Notes: a model not told the origin generated them from the letters alone. Numbered from the stretch's first letter, positions 11,426 to 26,600 are shown. The stretch is DNA of 64,000 bases from Apoderus coryli (GCA_911728435.2 OU452201.1:8060001-8124000); one strand, 5' to 3'. Numbers and translations are program-made.

Positions 11426-14400
11426 ATTATAGGAGAGAACGTGTCAATAATAGCATAGACGTAGGTAGATACCGTTCACTCCAGTGTATAGAGTTCATTT
11501 TCGGTGTGTACGAGATTAATAAATTATTGGATTATGGAATTTTATTTAGTTTTAGTAAAATGTTCTTTCTTTATTATTTTCTTTTATTTTAATAGGTAGT
11601 AATAGGTATTCAAATAGAATGATTCATCAGTTAGGATAATAGCAATACTTTGCATATTTTTTTTTGAGGTATGAACTAAATCGTAGTTAAATAATATATT
11701 TGGGTATTGTGAATAAAATAGGGCAAATTATGTTTAGCTTTTGTGGTGATAGATTGTATTAGAACAACCCTTATCAACCAGAATTATTACCATTTCCACT
11801 GAGAATGTAAATTAAAACTAAAACAAGTTATCACAATATTTTTTTTTTATGAGAAACAATTTTAAGTCTAATTTAACAAACAGCAACAAAGTTGTCATTG
11901 TAGATTTTGTCGATATAAATGTAATTTATTTACTTTTTATTTAAGTAGTAGGTATAGACAAGTACGTATAAAAATAATATATAAAAAAACGATATAAATA
12001 TGTTAAAGTTATATAAACTAGGTTATAATTATTGTTAAAAGTTCCATTTATTTTGTGCAGTAAAAATTGCGTCAATCTTACGAGTAACAAAATTTTTTAG
12101 ATGTTTATTCAGAGAATAGGTTATGTAGACATTTTTTTTATTGGAATACCTACCTACTTATATTTTTTAGTTAGGAATTTATGTTTTTTTTTGTGGGTGA
12201 GTTATTACTTATTACCTTTAATAAAAATAGTTGGATACCTACAAAGCTATTACAAAATTTATTGGTTATACCTAACAAGTGTATTGAAATTACCTACCTA
12301 CCTTAAGGTACCTAATCTAGCCTCTTAATTCTGTATTAGTATTCTTATTATTTTTGGTATTGGACAAAATAAATGGAACTTATGGGAACTGTGTAACGTT
12401 GTTAAAAGTAATTAATGTCCATAATTATTATTTCTTACTAAAAAATAATATAATAAAATTTATCACATATTTGTATTTATTCTATTAAATTATTAAAACT
12501 ATTATATTCTACAAATTCGAACACGCAAATTATCTTAAACACACTATTTTTAAATTTTATAGGTACTTATTTTCTAAGTATTAGTTTAATCGAGTCTTTT
12601 ACAAAAAGTGTTACTTTAATGTTATTTGCTTCTGAGATTTTTTCTCTGATTTTCCGATATTCTATTTGCCAGGAAAAAGGAATTTATGTAAGATATTGTT
12701 CAAATATACAAATATCTCATAATTGATTTAACACAACAATTGTGTACATTTTTGAATACAAATATTACAGAAACTTGGGTTTATAACCTTATTATAACGC
12801 AGAAAATCTTCGACATAATTCTAGACATTTCAAACCACAAAGATGACGTCAAATTTTTCAGATTGGTATTCTAAAACATAAAACTTTTAAATACATCTCA
12901 TCGCTTACAGTTTGTAAATGTTATTTCCTGAACTACCTTTTAAATAGATCAAATCATAGATAGATAGATAGATTTCCGTTAGAAAAAGTCACATTTTTTG
13001 CCAGATTTGGGAACAATTTTGACGTCATAATCGAATACTTGTGCTATCACAAAAATTATGCTTTTTATTCTAAATGATCGTTCACTATTTATCGGAGGAC
13101 GTTATAATATTTGCTAAAAATTCAGAACAAATTCTCTGTTATATAATATGGAATTCTTATACTAGCTATCTTTTTGTGTTCTTACTGTGTCATGAAAGTA
13201 ATTTTAAAAAAATCTAAATGTTATAAATAGATATACTTAGTCGAAATATATTTGTTAGTAGTAATTATATCATTATATTTTCTTAAAAAATCATCTCTTG
13301 AGCTGCCATACAACTATTTTGTAAACTAACATAACCTATTGCTGCTAAAATTTGATGACTAATTAATACAATTATTATAGGCACGTTTTTAAATAATAAC
13401 CCTTAACTAATTTAGTAATGTGTCGTTATAATTAATTGGGTCCTTAGTTAAAGTTAAGAGCGTTCACTACAAACTTAAAGTTAAACAGAAAAAATACATA
13501 CAGGTATTATGGTATTTCAATAAGAGTTCAAAACTAGAAGCAAGTAACCATTTGTCCTGACGGCACCAATAACTCTGATTAGGGAAAATATACATTCAGC
13601 TCGTAGTGTATTTACACACTCTTAATTTGGTCTTAATTTTAACTCTGATTGGAAAAGAGCGGTGACACATAACACGATATTTGGGACACAAAATTTACTT
13701 TATTCGAAATTGAGATTTGAGTTTCGGAGAACTTTTTTCTTTTAATCTAAAGTAAGGATCGTTAGAAAATAATATTAACAATTGTATTTGGATTGTTATC
13801 CGCTGAAGACCAAATTCTTGATTCCAAACTTTTTTACCAGTGTTTGTTATGCATTCTGATGGAGTATGTAGGAAACTGTAGAGCACTGCCGTCATATACT
13901 CACAGCCTTAAGACGCCTACATTGAAAAAAATAGAACTGAACTTTTATATAATTTGTGCTATAGGTATTATTAATTTGTGTCCTAAAAACGCCACTCAAA
14001 CTTTTATATTTATTTTTGACATTGTTCTCGATTAAATTAGTTTTTCCACGACCTATATATAATAACAGCAAATTTGGATTGGACGAACTTCTCACTTCTC
14101 CGAAGAATTTATCAGTGTTAGGAGTAAAAAATTCTATATGTATCGTGTATGGTCGGGAAGGCAAATTATTGACTTTGCACTTTTCAACTTCGGTAAATTC
14201 AGTAGCCCACTAAGTATACGAATGGTATGCTGGCTGCAGCTTCTAAGGGTCATTGTAACATTTCAAACGGAACTATCAGTCTTAAACTTTCAAGCAACCA
14301 AGTTACAATAGCTCGACGTCAGTGATCTTGTTGAAGCCGCTCTTATCTGAGTTACTATACTATTACGACAGAGCTATCAATCTGGTAACACTTATTTTCC

Positions 14401-15434
14401 AACAACAATATTAAACTGTGGTGGAAGTCAGAAATTTGAAAATAGTAAAAACATTTTAAACTGCTTAAATTTTAAAATAATTTTATCTCTAATTGAAATA
14501 CTCATTTCAATTGCATCCAGTCTCTCATTCACATAAAAAAATTTATATCTACCTAACATTCTTAAATTATTCTCTTTTCACTTACAACTATTTTACAAAA
14601 ATATTATTATTTTATATACAGTTTTAATTTTTTTAATTTTTCAAATGGTTGATATTACTTTAAAATAGAGTAGGTACCTAATTTCCTTATATTATTACAT
14701 ACATAAGTATATTTGATTATTAAACATTTTACGCGGATAAAGGAAAATAATTTCAATAAATGCAATATTATAGAGTCTGTTAGAGTTTTTCCTAAATCTC
14801 CGGAATAATTACTTTTGTTTGTGGATTTAGAAAAATCTTTATATTGATATGCAAAATGATGATAATTGTATTTCATGTTTCTTGAATGCTTGTATTTTTT
14901 GGTTCAATTCCTTTTTAAAAATACCTACCTACTTTATTCGTATTCGAAGTTAGTTTTATGTTTCTTCATTACATCAACGTAAAAACTAAATTTATAAACA
15001 AAAAGTTGGAGTTGCTGCTGGGTACTATGTTATAGCAGCAGTTATACGTTTGACAGTTTGACTTTGAATTACTTATGAACTTTGTCGCGTCACATAACAT
15101 AACCTAACCTTTTTACTTTTATTGTGTACTAACACGTAACACCTAGTGATTTATTGTTTTGGTGGAATAGTAGATAGTAATATACAATAAATTCATTACA
15201 ATTTATTATCAAATTCACACATTCCTCATGCAAACAAATGTAGCTGGTATTTGTTTATTATGTGAATTCGAAAAAGGCACAATTTGTATATTATTTAGAG
15301 AGCTAGAAACTGTTCAACGTAAACTTATTTTAAGCTGAATTCATACTGCACCGCATACTCCTACTGTAACTGTTTATAAATCTAGCTTAATCCTATATAT
15401 CTACTTTTCCAACTTTGACCAAAAAAATCAATAA

Positions 15435-15970
15435 ATATACAGGATGACTACGGTTTTTGTATCAGGTACACTTCAAAAACTCAAGATCTGAGAATTTTTC
15501 TAAACCTATAGGGTGGTACATTTTTGAGGTACTGAATATGAACTTTTTTATTTTCATTAAATAATAATTTAGAATCTCTGTTTAAATTAGAAACGTTTTG
15601 CTCTCTTGCACGTTTTTTGAGTACATACTGTATTGATTTGGAGAGAAATGATTTTTTTTGTAATAGAACGGTATTTTTTAAAAAGAGACTTTTGAAATTT
15701 AGAATTAATTAAAAGTAGATACTACATTTTATGTTATTTTTTAAATGCAAAGAACAAAGTAGGAAATAGAAGATTAATTATTAGTTAATTGAAATTAATA
15801 AAAAAAAAATAATTACATAATTAAATCAATCACAAAACTTTGACACCCTGTATCTCAGAAACAAAGCTGCCACGGATATATATTGGTATAAGATTTTCAT
15901 CTTAAAAAATTATATTCTGTAAGTTGTTAAAAGTCCTGCTACAAAAACCTGACACAACCTATATATATTT
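15435..15970. repeat. Inverted-repeat element with ATACAGG termini
   Basis: The left end (atatacaggatgactacggt, then tttttgtatcagg) is mirrored on the right by tacaaaaacctgacacaacc followed by tatata. The body has no coding capacity, and an internal 'acaccctgtatctcag' is a second copy of the same kind of terminus. It belongs to the group of non-autonomous elements in this window whose ends read TATACAGGGTG or close variants. Confidence 0.5.
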
Positions 15971-16166
15971 ATTTTTAAAATTGAACTTAAAACTTAAAAA
16001 GGATTCTAACATAATAATAAAGTAGGTATGAAATGAATAGCGTCTCAAGTAAGTAGATACTACACCGTTATTGACTGTAGTGTAATGGTTCATTTTTAAT
16101 TATCTATCTTTAATATTTATTTATTTATGTCTACCTAATCTCCTATTTTTTAGTTATAAATACCAA

Positions 16167-16172
16167 TTTATT
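16167..16172 (-). terminator. Poly(A) signal candidate of kugelei
   Basis: AATAAA on the minus strand, 172 bases past the stop codon at 16344-16346. It is the nearest canonical hexamer I found downstream of the last exon. Confidence 0.4.
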
Positions 16173-16343
16173 AGCCAAAGCTGTAGGTATGTTATTCACA
16201 AATAAACTCATACAAATAATGAAACAAAACTAAAAGAATAATTATTCATCACCCTACTAATATTATTGATCCTTAGGTACAAAGATTACACTGGGCTATC
16301 CTAGAAATCGGACCTTTTTCACATGGTCCGTAGTTTGTTTTTG

Positions 16344-19300
16344 TCAAACAGATGTTTGCTGTACATAATTTAACGGTTTTTGTTCAGATTCGCATTCAGA
16401 ATCTTCTATTTCACACAAATTTGTTGACAGATCACTGTTGCTTGCATAAACTCCAAGTAACGAATGACGTTCTTCTACAAAAATTCAATAAAAATACAAG
16501 TTACAAATGGGAAAACAACTTTTTTTATTTTTTTTTAAATCCGTGTTACAATATAAAATGATTTGGAGCTTACCTAAGGTGGTTATTACAGATGATATGT
16601 CATCATCCATACTTTTAAGTCGGTTGCGATTACTAGGAAAGCCATATGGTTCGATAATATCATCGGAATCAGCTCCAGGGCTCTGAGGTTCCCCTTCAGC
16701 TTCGCTTGGTATATTGTAACCATGCGGAGGTAAATACGAATTTGGGTGACGTATATAACTATCAGCTAAAAAATCAAATGAAATATTGTACGCCGTGGTT
16801 GGTTAATTACAATTATCAACAGTAGCTAACCATGATCACATTTTCTAATCTCGTGCTGTGACGTAGGTAAATTTGTTGCAATAAGATTTTTTTAAAGTTA
16901 TTATCGTGATATTTGTGTCTATTTAGGTACATGTTAAAGGATGGTTTGCAAGCAAAAGCCTTAGAAGATAAACCCCTTAAAAAAGTGGAATATACAAAAT
17001 GTATCAAAGTCGTATTTTTAAATGGAATAAATTATTAAGATATACCACAAGTAAACAATCAAACAGTCCCTGAAGCAACTGGCATCTCAACAGACCAGGC
17101 TTACTATGACTTGGGTGCTACGACACGAAGGCATAGAGGGAAACGGAACGGCTGACCAACTTGCATAAGAGGGAACCGACAGTTGGTCCTGCGGTCCGGA
17201 ACCCATGTGATGTAGAAATTGCGTAAATGGGAAAAATAACAATTGAGGCCCGACTGGAGAAATACTCCAGCCTTGAGACAATCAAAGAGGTTCATTAGGC
17301 TCTCGGACTCAAAGGCCAAAAAGTGTATCGAACTGGATAGTAATGAATTAAAGCGCATTACAGGTCTTTTCATAGGACACTATGGGATGAGGTACCAGTT
17401 CAAAAAGATAGGCCTGAGTGACAACGACAAATGTGGATTTTGCGAGTAAGCAACAGAGACCACTGAACACGTGTTCTGCGATTGCATGGCCTAGACAGAT
17501 TATCAACTTCATGAAAAATTTGGGGCGAACTCTAGCAAAAGGATCTAAACGACGCCACTACAATGTAAACAATCATACAACTTCAAATATTGTTTGTAAA
17601 TATACTTTCAATTTCAAAGTTAGATATTTCAACATTTTATAAACATTTTTATACCAAACAATCTGACTAGTAGTACCTAAATTGTTGAATAGTTTTAACC
17701 AAATTGAAGAAAAATAAAATTGCAACATTTTCACTAACTATAATTATAAAACGGAATGAATAAGGTTAAGTATTTGTTAGGTATAATTCATGTACACAAA
17801 ATTGAACATGCTTTAATACTATGTACTCACTTGGTTTAACAATGATTAAAGGCACTGTTCAGCAAGAAAAAAAAAAGAAAACACAAATACAGTGGTTAAA
17901 AATATTAATTATTGTTAGTAGATAAATCAATCAAACCATTCCAAGATCTCACACATAACTTACTGTTTTATTTTTTATTTTTTTATTTAACTCTTATTTT
18001 TTGATTAAAATGATGTCTCTCTCCATCCTATAATATTAAAAAAGTAGTGTATAATGACGTTTTATTTTTCTACATAATTTATAGTAAATTCCAAATAAAA
18101 AATTCTTGACACATGTAAAACAAGACTTTAAGGTTCAAAATAAAATCCTACAAATTTTCCGAATTGGAACTTTGTTTAGGTACATATTAACGCATTCATT
18201 AAATTATTATCGACCCTTACCTGTGGCGAATCTGTATTCCTCATTACCGCTATCCAACACGTTCAAGTTTGGACTAGCCCTCAAAAAATCTGACTCCATG
18301 TCCTCATTAACAGTGGCAGTAACATCATGTCGGGTTATATCACTGGATGATGTCATTGATGATGACGTAGTATTATGTTTATGGTTGTTACGTTGGTGCT
18401 GATGGTGAGTGTAGTGACTGCATCGTGATTCGTTGCTTTCATTGCTGTGGAAACTGATTGAGTCTGGAATTTCACCACCTGGAACTTCAGTGATTTTCGG
18501 CAAAGTTTGACTGTGCGGATCCCAATCGGTGCAGTCCCAGTGATAACCTTAGGATGATAAAATTCCCATAATTTGGAGTCATCAGTTTTAAACACAGATT
18601 TAGTGTGGGTGTTGAATACACATCTCTACGATTTTAACCGTTGGTGTTCCACGAATTCAGCTACCGAAGTAGGGCACATTCCCGAAATTAGATACATAGT
18701 CTTTGTGGAAGGGAACCTTGCTACCTCATAAAACGATTATAAATCTTTCAGCTTATTTAGTTCAAGAATGTGCATATTAATAAATTTTTTTGTAACGGAT
18801 AATTAAAAAAAAATATTGATGTCACTAAATATGAGATTATGATCTCGAAACATGTATGACAGACCGTATTGGTAACTAAACAATATATTTATGTTTATTT
18901 TGTGGAGCAGACGTAGTTTTATTGATTGATAATCATCGCTCCTCCAAGATGGATTACTTCATTAAATATTAAAAACTATTACGGGAAAGTAAAATTGTAT
19001 GAAGATAGAATTTCGCATGCATGCATTAGAAAGAAGTAGAAGTAAAAAGTGCTTGTTAGAGCAATTTTTAAATAAAGCCTCCCGCTAGGGAATTCGAGCG
19101 TATCTAGTGTTGGCTATATGTTGTAATGAAGTTGTTACTTCTTGTCGAGCCTTCGTTAGTAAACTTTGTTTCACCGGCAAATTGCATGCCACAAACAAAA
19201 CTTGTAAAATTATCTCGGGAATTGGTTTAGTCTAAACCAGTTATCAATTTTCACTGGTTTTCAAGAAAGAAAAATATGGCATGAAATTATAGAGTGAACA

Positions 19301-20677
19301 AATTACTGGGTGCTCAAATAAACTAATGTTATCTTGAACATTTGAATATTTCTGTATTATGTAAAAAGGAAGCAAGATAGGTAGGTAATACCACAATACT
19401 TAGAATTCGTAAAAAATTGAGTTTTACATTTAGCAAATAAAAAGGGCAAGGTACTTCATTTGAGAAAATTAAGTTACGAGTGTTTCTAGATTTAATTTAA
19501 GACATCCGAAATAAATTATGGCCTGCATCAATTTCCCTCTTAAATTGCCTATGAAACTGGCCTATTATCATTAATAATTTATTAATTGTTTATCATAATA
19601 GTTTTTTATTTCTTGAGAAAACACTACATTTTTAAAAAATAGTTAGGCTTTAGTCGTGATTCACCCTGTATACCACTAAACAGTACAAATAAGAAAATAG
19701 TTCGTTTACTTACTGCCCATGTTGCTTTGGTCCTCTTCAGGAACCACTGGACCATTTCGTTTGATATTACTCATCATTGAATTACTGCGGCCACCGTAAA
19801 GTCTGTTGGGCACCTCTACCGGACTCAGAAGTTTATAATCTGAAATCAACATTTGTAATCGAATCTCTTAAATTAATTTGATTCTGTATACTTCCTACCA
19901 TTTTTAATTTTCGATTTTTCTCCCAAATTTGATGCCAAATGCATCTGTTCTGCCCAGGTGGTTTTCTCAGAGTCACAGTGATTACTAATACACCCTTGAG
20001 GTGTGCTTCTATTCAAGTTCCTCACATAATCCGGGGGTACATTTTCCAGTTCATCCCCAGCTGAACCGTAACTACGCAGCGTATCTAAGTTGTTGAGCAT
20101 TAGTGTCGCCGCAGCATTATTACAAGTACTATACATATTATCGTTTTGGGAACTTGGAGTATACGATAATGGTCTTTGCTGACACACTGCAATACCATCA
20201 CGTTGGTTTACCTCTAAATTGCTAAGTTTTGAACCACGTTTGAACTCAGACATATCATGCGGCCGAGTTGAGTTCAGAACGATATTATCTTTCACGTTAT
20301 CACGACTTTTTCTACGGTTGGTTCGTTTTCTCATTACACATACCACGCAGATGATTGTGATTATGAATAAAATTAATCCCCCACAGATAATTGCAAAGTA
20401 TATTATATCAGTTTGCGTAAGGCTATCGAAGAATATCGTGATTGGACTATTGAAATGTGTGTTAGCACAATACGTGCCTGTTACGTTCGACGGACATACG
20501 CAGTGGAATGAACCAATTTCATTAATACAAGTGCCTCCATTTTGACATGGTGAAGATTCGCATTCGTTTAAGTCATATTCGCAGAATTCCCCAGCGAAAG
20601 AGCGGCATTTGCATAATGGACCGTCATCGCCTTCCTCACAAACACCACCATGTTTGCATGGATTCGGGGAGCAATAC
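16344..20677 (-). CDS. kug: kugelei: last EGFs, membrane segment and cytoplasmic tail (five exons)
   Basis: Exon 19899-20677 encodes two EGF modules ([13 protein letters not shown] and [14 protein letters not shown]), then a membrane helix ([20 protein letters not shown], about 20345-20410) followed by basic [11 protein letters not shown] as a stop-transfer signal. The tail continues through 19714-19839 ([20 protein letters not shown]), 18221-18547 ([14 protein letters not shown]; a His/Ser/Thr-rich stretch), 16574-16765 (Pro/Asp-rich; [16 protein letters not shown]) and 16344-16474, which ends the protein in QQTSV. That C-terminus resembles a class I PDZ ligand (T-S-V), an inference. In flies the tail of Fat2 acts with WAVE complex regulators. 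The last intron is only 99 bases; introns 16766-18220 and 18548-19713 hold LINE debris and a hammerhead-like motif. Confidence 0.9.
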
Positions 20678-23600
20678 CTGCCAATTTAAAAATAAATATT
20701 AAATTATTATAATTAGAATATATATATATATATATATTTGATGAAAAATAACAAACCTTCCATATTCACAACGTTTCCCGCTTAACCGCAGTACGCATTC
20801 ACATACATAATCGCCTGATGTTGTTGGAGTACATTTACCACCATAAAGACAAGGTGCTGAAGCACATGGATCCGTATCTACCTCACACATTGTACCTTTA
20901 AATCGTCCATGACACTCACAGTCGTACCCAGCCTTTGTGTCACGACAAGTACCACCGTTTAAACATGGTTGTGACCCACAAGGTCCTGGTGGTGATAGTA
21001 CTACACTTGTGTCACAACTAAACTCAACGTTGGCAAAGCGTTTCAAAACAGCAACAGAATTTTCACCAGATTTGTGCAGGGGTACTGATACCCTACTAAT
21101 CCGTATGTCATCCATGCAACCGGAGAAACCTTTCTGTACATCTTCAAATCCTAAAATTGATGGATGTTGATGCACCTCCGCGCCCAAATACATTTCATCA
21201 CTCTGTAAATTGAGAATATCGCTAATGCCTGGTGCAGATCCTTGGGCAGTGTATTTAGCGTCCACAGTAATCTTTGCTGTATTCCTATCACGTTCTAATT
21301 TAATCTCATGCCAGCTACCGTCTGAGATGTAGATATTTGGAACTCGAACGATGCCTTCTCCACTACCAAGGTCGAATCGGTACTGTACGCCACCATTAAC
21401 GATTTCCAATATGTTGTAATCTACTTTACCAGCAGCATACATCAGATTACCGGTTGGTTGTACTGTCCGTACTCTTAAACTCAAACTCAACTCGTCTTCT
21501 ATAGATTTCTTGTTGATTATCCGATATTGCGAATAACTTTTACTACTAAATGATATTGGATTACGTGCAATATAACAATTTTGATCGTGACATTTTGATA
21601 TGTCTACATCACACATATTACCCGCGTAACCTTCGGGACATTGGCAAGAATATCCTGTTTGTGACGAATCGGGTATACAAACTTTGTATATTGGACATGG
21701 TTCGCGTGCACATTCATTTACAATTGTATTACATTTATCGCCACCGTAACCTTGTTTGCAAATACATTCGAGTTTCTGACGGTATCGTGGCGAAACAAAA
21801 CTAGTTACATCAGCTGCTACTGGTTCAATCACCGTTGTATCTAAAATGTATTTATCTTGACATACACCGTAGATACAGTGTTTGTTATTGCACTTTAGGC
21901 GAACTATTTCTTCTACTACTAGTTTCGTGCTTTCTTCCAGTTCTTCTAAATTATCATTTACAGCTTTACGGATTGAATCCGGAGGATAGAATCCATCATC
22001 AGGTCGTTTGACTGTGAATAGTACATCGAGATCTTTCTCGATGTAACGTTTCGAACGTAGGAAATCCTCATCATTTGTTGATGATTGCACGCTAATTATT
22101 ATAACGTCTTTCGATCGACAATTCAAAGCATTTCGTATGGAACGTACGAATCCTTTTCTATGACTGAGAATAAATACTTCCGGACTAACGTCTCGGAATC
22201 TTATGCCGACAGCATTCTCTAACATGTCATCCGTTAATATTTCCACGTTAATTTTAACGATCGTATTAGCGAAATATTTACCATCGCTCACAGAAACATT
22301 CAAACGATATTCACCGACATCTAGACGAGGCAAAGCAGTTAAAGTACCATCAGTTTTGTTAATTTGGAACAGTTCATGTGTGGGATATGATATCCCAGCT
22401 GTTGGTGACAAAGAATATGTCACTGTATCGTATTGATCTTGATCGTTAGCATAAACCTTTCCGATTACACCTCCGGGATATTCATCAAGGAATGAATTAA
22501 TCGTTATTTCTAATGGTGTAATTATTGGCGGATATTGTGATTCTTCAATAACTCTAACCATGACCCATGTGTCCGAGTATAGTGGTGGGCTTCCATTATC
22601 AAACACTCGAATTTGCAGTGCATAATTGTCTCGAATTTTATGATTAAACTTGGCTGCTGTACGTAGGAATCCATCTTCATCTAATCTGAAGTTATTTCCT
22701 TCATTACCGAGTCGAATATCGAACGTATATGGATATGTGTTGGGAATCGTGTCCTCATCAGTAATCGTAAATTGCAAGATCGAATGTCCTAGAGGCTTGT
22801 TTTCCTGTAAATTACAATGGGTTAGCTACAACTTCAGATTGATTCATTTAGCGTTTTTACCTGTATGACAGCTGTGTAGTTCGTTTGCGAAAACAGCGGT
22901 GGGTTATCATTGGCATCAGATATTTCGATATTTAATAGAGTTTGGCGTGAAAAAACTGGAACACCATTATCTTTGGCTAGGATTTCTAAAACGTACGTTG
23001 AGATTAATTCTCGGTCTAACTCGGCCGCGACAGAAATATATCCAGTCTTTTCGTCTATTGCAAATTGATTTTGGCTGTCACCTCTAAGTATAGAGTAGCT
23101 GATTTCACCGTTTTTGCCACTATCTAGGTCCGTGGCGATAATCTGAAACAAACCAATTCAAATAACGAATTAAACGAAATTCTCACCAGAAAGTAAAATG
23201 TTGCGACTTACCTGTAATATTTTATCGCCTATTGTTGCATTTTCCCGAATCCTAGCACTATAACTTTGCTGGGTAAACATAGGAGCATTATCATTACAAT
23301 CTGTAACTGTAATATTAACTGTAGCTACATTACTCAATGGTGGAGTACCTCCGTCAATAGCTTGAATAGTCAAAAAATAATCCTTAGCCCGCTCGTAATC
23401 CAGCATTTCCGCTATAGAAATTACACCAGTCTTATTGTCAATAGAAAACTTTTTGTGTTCATTTCCGCCAATAATAGAGTAATACACTTCGGCGTTCTGT
23501 CCAATATCTTTTGAAGTAGCCATCAGACGTACAACTTCAGTGCCAACTGCGTCTATTTCCGGTACACTCGCGAAATAGTATTTGTTCGCAAATTCTGGGG

Positions 23601-26600
23601 GATTATCATTGATATCTTGAACATTAACAATTAACTGTGCTACGCTTGATAACTGCGGACTACCTTGATCTATTGCTTGAACAGTTAGATTGTACATAGC
23701 GCGTATTTCGCGATCCAAAGGTTTTGCTAGTGTTACGATACCACTATCTGACGCCATGATGAAATGATCGTTGAATGAATCAATAAAAGTATATTTGATT
23801 TTTCTATTGATTCCGATATCCGCATCAGTTGCATGTATTTTTGTTACCAATGTTCCAATCTCAACATCTTCAGGTAGAGCTACAGAATAGTACGGTAAAC
23901 TGAATAATGGTGCATTGTCGTTAATGTCAGATATGATTATTTCAATTTGTGATGAACATTCCCACTGTACATGCTCACGATCGTGAACATGCGCTGTTAA
24001 GCTGTATTTGGATTGAGTTTCGCGATCCAAATGTGCGGTTGTTTTCATGGATCCCGTGTTTTTGTCTAACGAAAAGTTTTCTGAACCATCTCCAGAAAGA
24101 ATGTAACGTAGTTTTGCGTGTTCGGCACTGTCGGCATCAGATGCTTGAACGGAAAGCACGTAGGAGCCTGGTAGAATGCTTTCTGATAATGACTGGCGGT
24201 AGCGGTATTTTAAACAGTAAGGAGGATTGTCTGAAAATATTATTTTTATATAAATAGAAGAAAAGGTAGCAATTAATAAAATACTGATATTTTTTAATGG
24301 TGTTTAGCATCAAAGAAAGTTGTTGTTTACATATTAAAATTAAACTTACCGTTTGCGTCTAAAATTGTCACAGAAACTTTGGTCACATCCGAAAACAAAC
24401 CATCTGTAACCAAAACTACCAAGTTGTAAGTGGGTATTTTTTCCCTGTCTAAATTTTTCGCCACATATACTTCACCCGTTTGGCGGACTTGAAATTGCGA
24501 TCTCGGATCACCGGATGTGATGTAAAACTCTACTGGAGTGTTCAAATTACTATCCGCATCACGTGTATTGAGCGTTAATAAGACGGTACCAGGCAACGCG
24601 TCTTCACTCACTGAACTTTCATAGAAATCTTCTTTAAATTCTGTTGGACTGTCATTGTAATCTTTCAATTTGATAATTACAGTAGTGCGGGCGGAATGTT
24701 TCGGCATGCCGTTGTCTGTAGCTGTCACATAAAATTTGTAGTCAGATCTTGTTTCCTTATCCAGTTTGACCAACGTACTGATCCAACCAGTGTGTGTGTC
24801 AATAGCAAAATAATTGACCAGTTCGCCAATATCTGAGTTGAAATTATATCGGACTTCGCCATTGCTGCCTTGGTCTGCATCATGTGCAATCACTAAAAAC
24901 ATGTAATTGTAAGTTTTCAAATAAGCGTTATAGTCAACTTTAAATAGAAACAAATTGTCAACTATAAAAAGACTGGTGCCCTACGTTTCACCCTATATAA
25001 AACACCTGTAAACTTTAACCTTAATTTTAACAACACCACCTTATCATGGTCAGGGTCAGCTGAATTGTTGGGAGTGACTGTGGATCCTGAATTGGAAGAG
25101 CCATGTGGACAACCTCTGCAGTAGGATTAGTCGAAATCTGTTTGTCCTTAACTCTCTAAAGAGCTACATGGACAGGAAATCGCTAATATCCATCTATTAT
25201 GCACTTATATATTCAGCCATTTCCTACAATATTACACTGTGGGGAAGGTGCACGGAGGTAAACAGAGTGTTAATACTTCAGAAAAGAGCCATTAGGATTA
25301 TATTCAATATTCCATATAGAGGGACTTGTCGAGAGACTTTCAAAGCGAACAACATTCTCACGGTCCCGTGTATCTATCTTTTCAGGTTATCTTTTCTGTT
25401 TTTAAAAGTAAAGATCGGGCACCCACTTGCGGTGATAACCATGGCTACTCGACTCGAGGAAGGGATCAGTTGTGTCTGCCTCGCCCAAAACACGAATTCT
25501 ATAAGAAGTCACCCATCTACTCGGGATATTGTTATTTTAATCTCCTTCCTTCGGATATTAGGGGCTGCCAGTCGGAAGGCATTTTTAAAGGTAAATTGAA
25601 GAAATTTTTGATTGCTAACGCCTTCTACAGTCTACAAGAGTTTGCCTTATGATGTAGAGTAAATTGTTTTTAGCATTATTGTAGTATTGTTTTTGGTATT
25701 GTTTTAGTATTGTTTTTGGTACTGCTTTGGTATTGTTCTTAGTATTGTGTTTATTATTTGTTTTTAATTATTTGTATGATTAATGACTTGACTTTTGACT
25801 ATTATAATCATTATATAGGAATAGCTATGTGTCAAATTTGTAACCTCTTTGTATTGGCTTATTTTAGCAGGTGACATATTTTAAGGACGAGTCTATGTAC
25901 ATGACATTGTATATTTTACGACTAATAAAAAAAATATTATTATATTATTATTATTATATTATAAATATTATATTATATTATTATAAATCTTACCTCTAAG
26001 AATTGATGTTCCTTCTGCTACATTCTCAGCAAGATTCAAAACATAGGTGTTACTTTCAAACTGTGGCGCATGATCATTTTCATCTTGTACTTGCAATGTA
26101 ATCTCAGCCAGTGCAGATATTGGTGGACTTGAATCGGTCGAAGCTAATACTCCAATGAGATGTGTAGCTTGTTTTTCGAAATTTAGGGGTTTCGCTAATG
26201 ACAACTGACCGTGGCTGTCAATTGCGAATTGTGGACTATCATTATTTTCAGAAACTATGGAATAGATGACTGATACGTTTGAGATGATTTTTAACGTTGT
26301 GATGATTGTACCTAAAAGGACCAAAGTTTTTCATTTACAATTTTGAAAAAATCAAGGCAAAATAGGTCAAATTTAAACTACAGTGTAAATATTCGAATTT
26401 TAAATATTGAACGTGTCACTTGTTTACCTGTTGGTGAATTTTCTGATAGAAAATATTTGCCATCTTTACGTTCGAATTCTGGTGGTTGGTCCTTGTATCC
26501 AGTGATGAGAATAAATACTGGTACTTCTGAATGTTTTTCTTGTTTTCCTTTGTCTTTTGCCTTGACGAAGAATTGAAATACTTCACCGACTAAAGAATTA

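Larger units (their letters stand above)
10958..16166. other. Intergenic region between the membrane peptide and the 3' end of kugelei
   Basis: AT-rich DNA without a gene I can support. It includes a CpG-rich patch at about 11380-11425, a TACAGG-type inverted-repeat element at 15435-15970, and many short TAGGTACC/ACCTACC runs. Open frames at 13695-14213 on both strands overlap each other and resemble no protein I know. Confidence 0.5.

Noticed and set aside
13695..14213. Overlapping open frames on both strands as a possible gene
   Set aside because: Frames of 65-90 codons on both strands overlap, with no splice structure, no family resemblance and AT-driven composition.
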